Shown here piece by piece: positions 62,238-64,000 of a stretch of DNA of 64,000 bases (its first letter is position 1; every line of letters starts with the position of its first letter). Source of the DNA: Planctomycetota bacterium. GTDB lineage: Bacteria > Planctomycetota > UBA8742 > UBA2392. A program made the position numbers and the translations under genes. The DNA is taken from assembly GCA_015075515.1 (NCBI GenBank), contig JABTUE010000001.1, forward strand, positions 1,077,001 through 1,141,000, in the 5' to 3' direction. The notes under the pieces were generated by a model that saw only the letters and a list, made by a program, of their open reading frames with translations, was not told the DNA's origin and searched no databases.

Positions 62238-63086
62238 GTGCCGGCCGTTGAAATCCGCGACATCCGCAAAACCTTCCGCGACTTTCTGGGCCGTCGGCGC
62301 GTGCATGCGCTGGACGGCCTTTCCTTTTCTGTGGCTGCCGGCGAGGTGTACGGTCTGCTGGGCCCCAACGGCTCGGGCAAGACCACCACGTTCAAGATCG
62401 CGCTGGGGCTGTTGCGGCCTGACGCGGGCAGTGTGTCGGTGCTGGGCCATGCGCCGGGCACGCTGGCGGCGCGCCGGGCCACGGGTTATCTGCCCGAGGA
62501 TTCGGCGCTGCTGCCGTTTCTGACCGCGCGTGAATCGCTGCGGCTGCACGGGGCGCTGGCGGGGCTTTCGCGCGCCGAAAGCCGCCGCAAAACCGACGAA
62601 CTGCTGGAAAAGGTGGGGCTGAAACAGGCCGCCGACCGCCGCGTGCTGGGCTTCAGCAAGGGCATGCAGCGCCGGCTGGGCATTGCCGGCGTGCTGATCG
62701 GCGACCCGCAGGTGTTTATTCTGGACGAACCCACCAGCGGCCTGGATCCGCTGGGCGCTGTGGAAATGAAGCACCTGATTGCCGACCTGCGCAAACAGGG
62801 CAAGGCGGTGCTGATTTCCAGCCACCTGCTGGGCGAACTGGAAAACGTGTGCGACCGCGTGGCCTTTCTGAACCAGGGCCGGCTGATCAGCGCAGGGACG
62901 CTCGAAGAGCTGCTGCGCGAAAAAGAAACCCACGAACTGCGCGTTTCACCCGCTGACCCCGACGCGATCATGGCCCTGGAAGCTCTGGCCAAAGAACGCG
63001 GGCTGAAGGTCGTCCGCAGCAAGGCCCCGATGCGCAGCCTGGAGGCATTCTACCTGAGTGTGCTGGGTAAGGACCAGGCCAAGTGA
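62238..63086 (+). CDS. ABC transporter ATP-binding protein
   Basis: 282 residues from GTG 62238. Walker A GLLGPNGSGKTTTF, signature FSKGMQRRLG, Walker B VFILDEPTSGLD and switch His (ISSHLL). The DrrA/CcmA-like type of exporter ATPase. The C-terminal ~60 residues are typical of multidrug or lipid exporters. The stop overlaps the next gene by 4 bp (GTGA), so it pairs with the membrane protein that follows. Confidence 0.95.
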   Translation: MPAVEIRDIRKTFRDFLGRRRVHALDGLSFSVAAGEVYGLLGPNGSGKTTTFKIALGLLRPDAGSVSVLGHAPGTLAARRATGYLPEDSALLPFLTARESLRLHGALAGLSRAESRRKTDELLEKVGLKQAADRRVLGFSKGMQRRLGIAGVLIGDPQVFILDEPTSGLDPLGAVEMKHLIADLRKQGKAVLISSHLLGELENVCDRVAFLNQGRLISAGTLEELLREKETHELRVSPADPDAIMALEALAKERGLKVVRSKAPMRSLEAFYLSVLGKDQAK

Positions 63087-64000
63087 TTGTCCGCGTGCTT
63101 GCGATTGCGGCAGCCACCCTGCGCGAAAGCACGCGCTCGGCGCCGGTGCGCCTGGCGGCGCTGCTGTTGCTGCTGTGCGTGCCGGTGATGGCGTGGCTGG
63201 TCGGCGACGGCGAAGACGGCCGCGTCTGGGCCGCTCGCACATTTACCGTGGAAGGTCTGCGGCTGGTTCTGCCGCTGGCGGCGGCCGTGGGCGGGGCCTT
63301 TGTCCTGCGCCCGGCGGCCAGGGCGGGCTGGGCGCTGCTGCCGGCCCGGCGCGGCGAATGGTTTGCCGGCGCGGCGCTGGCGGGCCTGGGCATGATACTG
63401 CTCAGCACCGCGCTGTTCGTCAGCGGCGCGGTTGTTATGGCGCCGGGCGAATCGGCGCGCGTGGTGCGGCCCGTGCGCGCCACCGGCCTTGTTGCCGCGC
63501 CCGGCACGGCGACAGGGGCGGCATCACCTGCGGACCGCCACTGGGCCGACCCGAACAAGGGGCAGGCGCTGACGTTCGCCTTTGTGCGCCCGGACACCGC
63601 GCAACTGGCCGGCGAGGTTGAGTTTGAGCTGGTCTGGACCCAGGAAGCCGCGCCGGCGCGCGGTGTGCCCTTTGACGTGTACGTCTTGGCGCCGGGCAGC
63701 GAAGCCGCCCGTGTCAAGGCCGAGGCGCGGTCGCTGTCGCGTCGCCGGGCTTCGTTTTCGGCCGCCATGCCCGCGGGCGATGCGCTGCATGTGCAACTGG
63801 TGCCCAATGACCCGGTACTGATCGTCGGCGTGGCGGAACAGGGCATCTTTCTGGATGGCGGCCGGGTCTCTCCGCTGCCCGGCATTTTGTGGCTGGCGCT
63901 GCTGGCGGTTGCCGCCGCGGCGCTGTGCATGGCAGTCAGCCTTTGGTTCCGCAGTTGGTCCACGGCGCCCACGGCCGCGCTGGCGGGTCTGCTGCTGCTG
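63083..64000 (+). CDS. ABC transporter membrane protein, cut by the window end
   Basis: At least 306 residues, open to the window edge. It starts GTG 63083, overlapping the ATPase stop. Membrane helices occur near residues 13-33 and 60-80, then about 110-135. A periplasmic domain with beta-strand character (LTFAFVRPDTAQLAGEVEFE) separates them from helices beginning near 265 (ILWLALLAVAAAALCMAV). It is the permease partner of the preceding ATPase. Substrate unknown. Confidence 0.88.
   Translation, partial: MIVRVLAIAAATLRESTRSAPVRLAALLLLLCVPVMAWLVGDGEDGRVWAARTFTVEGLRLVLPLAAAVGGAFVLRPAARAGWALLPARRGEWFAGAALAGLGMILLSTALFVSGAVVMAPGESARVVRPVRATGLVAAPGTATGAASPADRHWADPNKGQALTFAFVRPDTAQLAGEVEFELVWTQEAAPARGVPFDVYVLAPGSEAARVKAEARSLSRRRASFSAAMPAGDALHVQLVPNDPVLIVGVAEQGIFLDGGRVSPLPGILWLALLAVAAAALCMAVSLWFRSWSTAPTAALAGLLLL

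Overview
The window is 64 kb of GC-rich (roughly two-thirds G+C by eye), densely coded chromosomal DNA from a Gram-negative bacterium. Envelope clues are an outer-membrane barrel protein, a lipobox lipoprotein, an RND efflux pump and a C-terminal Gly/Cys sorting tail of the MYXO-CTERM type. FHA, TPR and proline-rich proteins, a eukaryote-like UDP-sugar pyrophosphorylase, type VI secretion pieces and an AAGCGTAAGCGC palindrome make Planctomycetota or a related deep lineage my best guess; this is not proven. No rRNA, tRNA, CRISPR array, insertion sequence or phage was seen, and most genes are core metabolism or information processing.

Layout. 1-4.7 kb: minus-strand run of cyclase, Pro-rich protein, TPR/zinc-ribbon protein and selD. 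4.9-7.7 kb: infC (apparent frameshift in its tail), queG, panB. 7.7-12.7 kb: phosphatase, DoxX-like protein, a thioredoxin-fold gene interrupted by TGA, a VOC protein and a secreted beta-helix protein. 12.9-17 kb: aldolase, antiporter fused to EIIA and TrkA domains, secreted protein. 17.2-24.2 kb: surface-sugar cluster (carbamoyltransferase, membrane protein, WecA/MraY-like transferase, fcl, gmd, glycosyltransferase). 24.3-33.8 kb: LRR protein, pckA, orn, ruvB, UDP-sugar pyrophosphorylase, a low-complexity membrane protein, a DLH-like protein. 33.9-43.6 kb: DNA methyltransferase, fused TssB-TssC sheath protein in a coupled operon, nadD, trmO, a GGDEF protein and a TagH-like FHA protein. 43.8-55.4 kb: CPBP protease, pseudo-hydrolase, CDF transporter, sat with a leader, envelope proteins, truD, DUF3810 protein, HNH nuclease. 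55.7-64 kb: RND pump with TetR regulator, VOC protein, rpsU and a cut-off ABC exporter.

The most striking result is selenocysteine use. selD reads through an in-frame TGA at its catalytic position. A second gene (9838-10275) encodes a membrane-anchored thioredoxin-fold protein whose redox motif is U-W-T-C, with U encoded by TGA. Each TGA is followed at bacterial-SECIS distance by a hairpin of nearly the same plan: triloop, 5-6 bp, one bulged C on the 3' side, then 4 bp. Conventional gene calling loses the active site of both.

Two regulatory patterns also stand out. sat has a 19-codon leader peptide with four Cys codons, followed by alternating hairpins and a terminator, which looks like a cysteine-responsive attenuator. 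At least nine genes carry a TANNNT-type -10 hexamer exactly six bases before the start codon, suggesting leaderless transcription is common in this organism.
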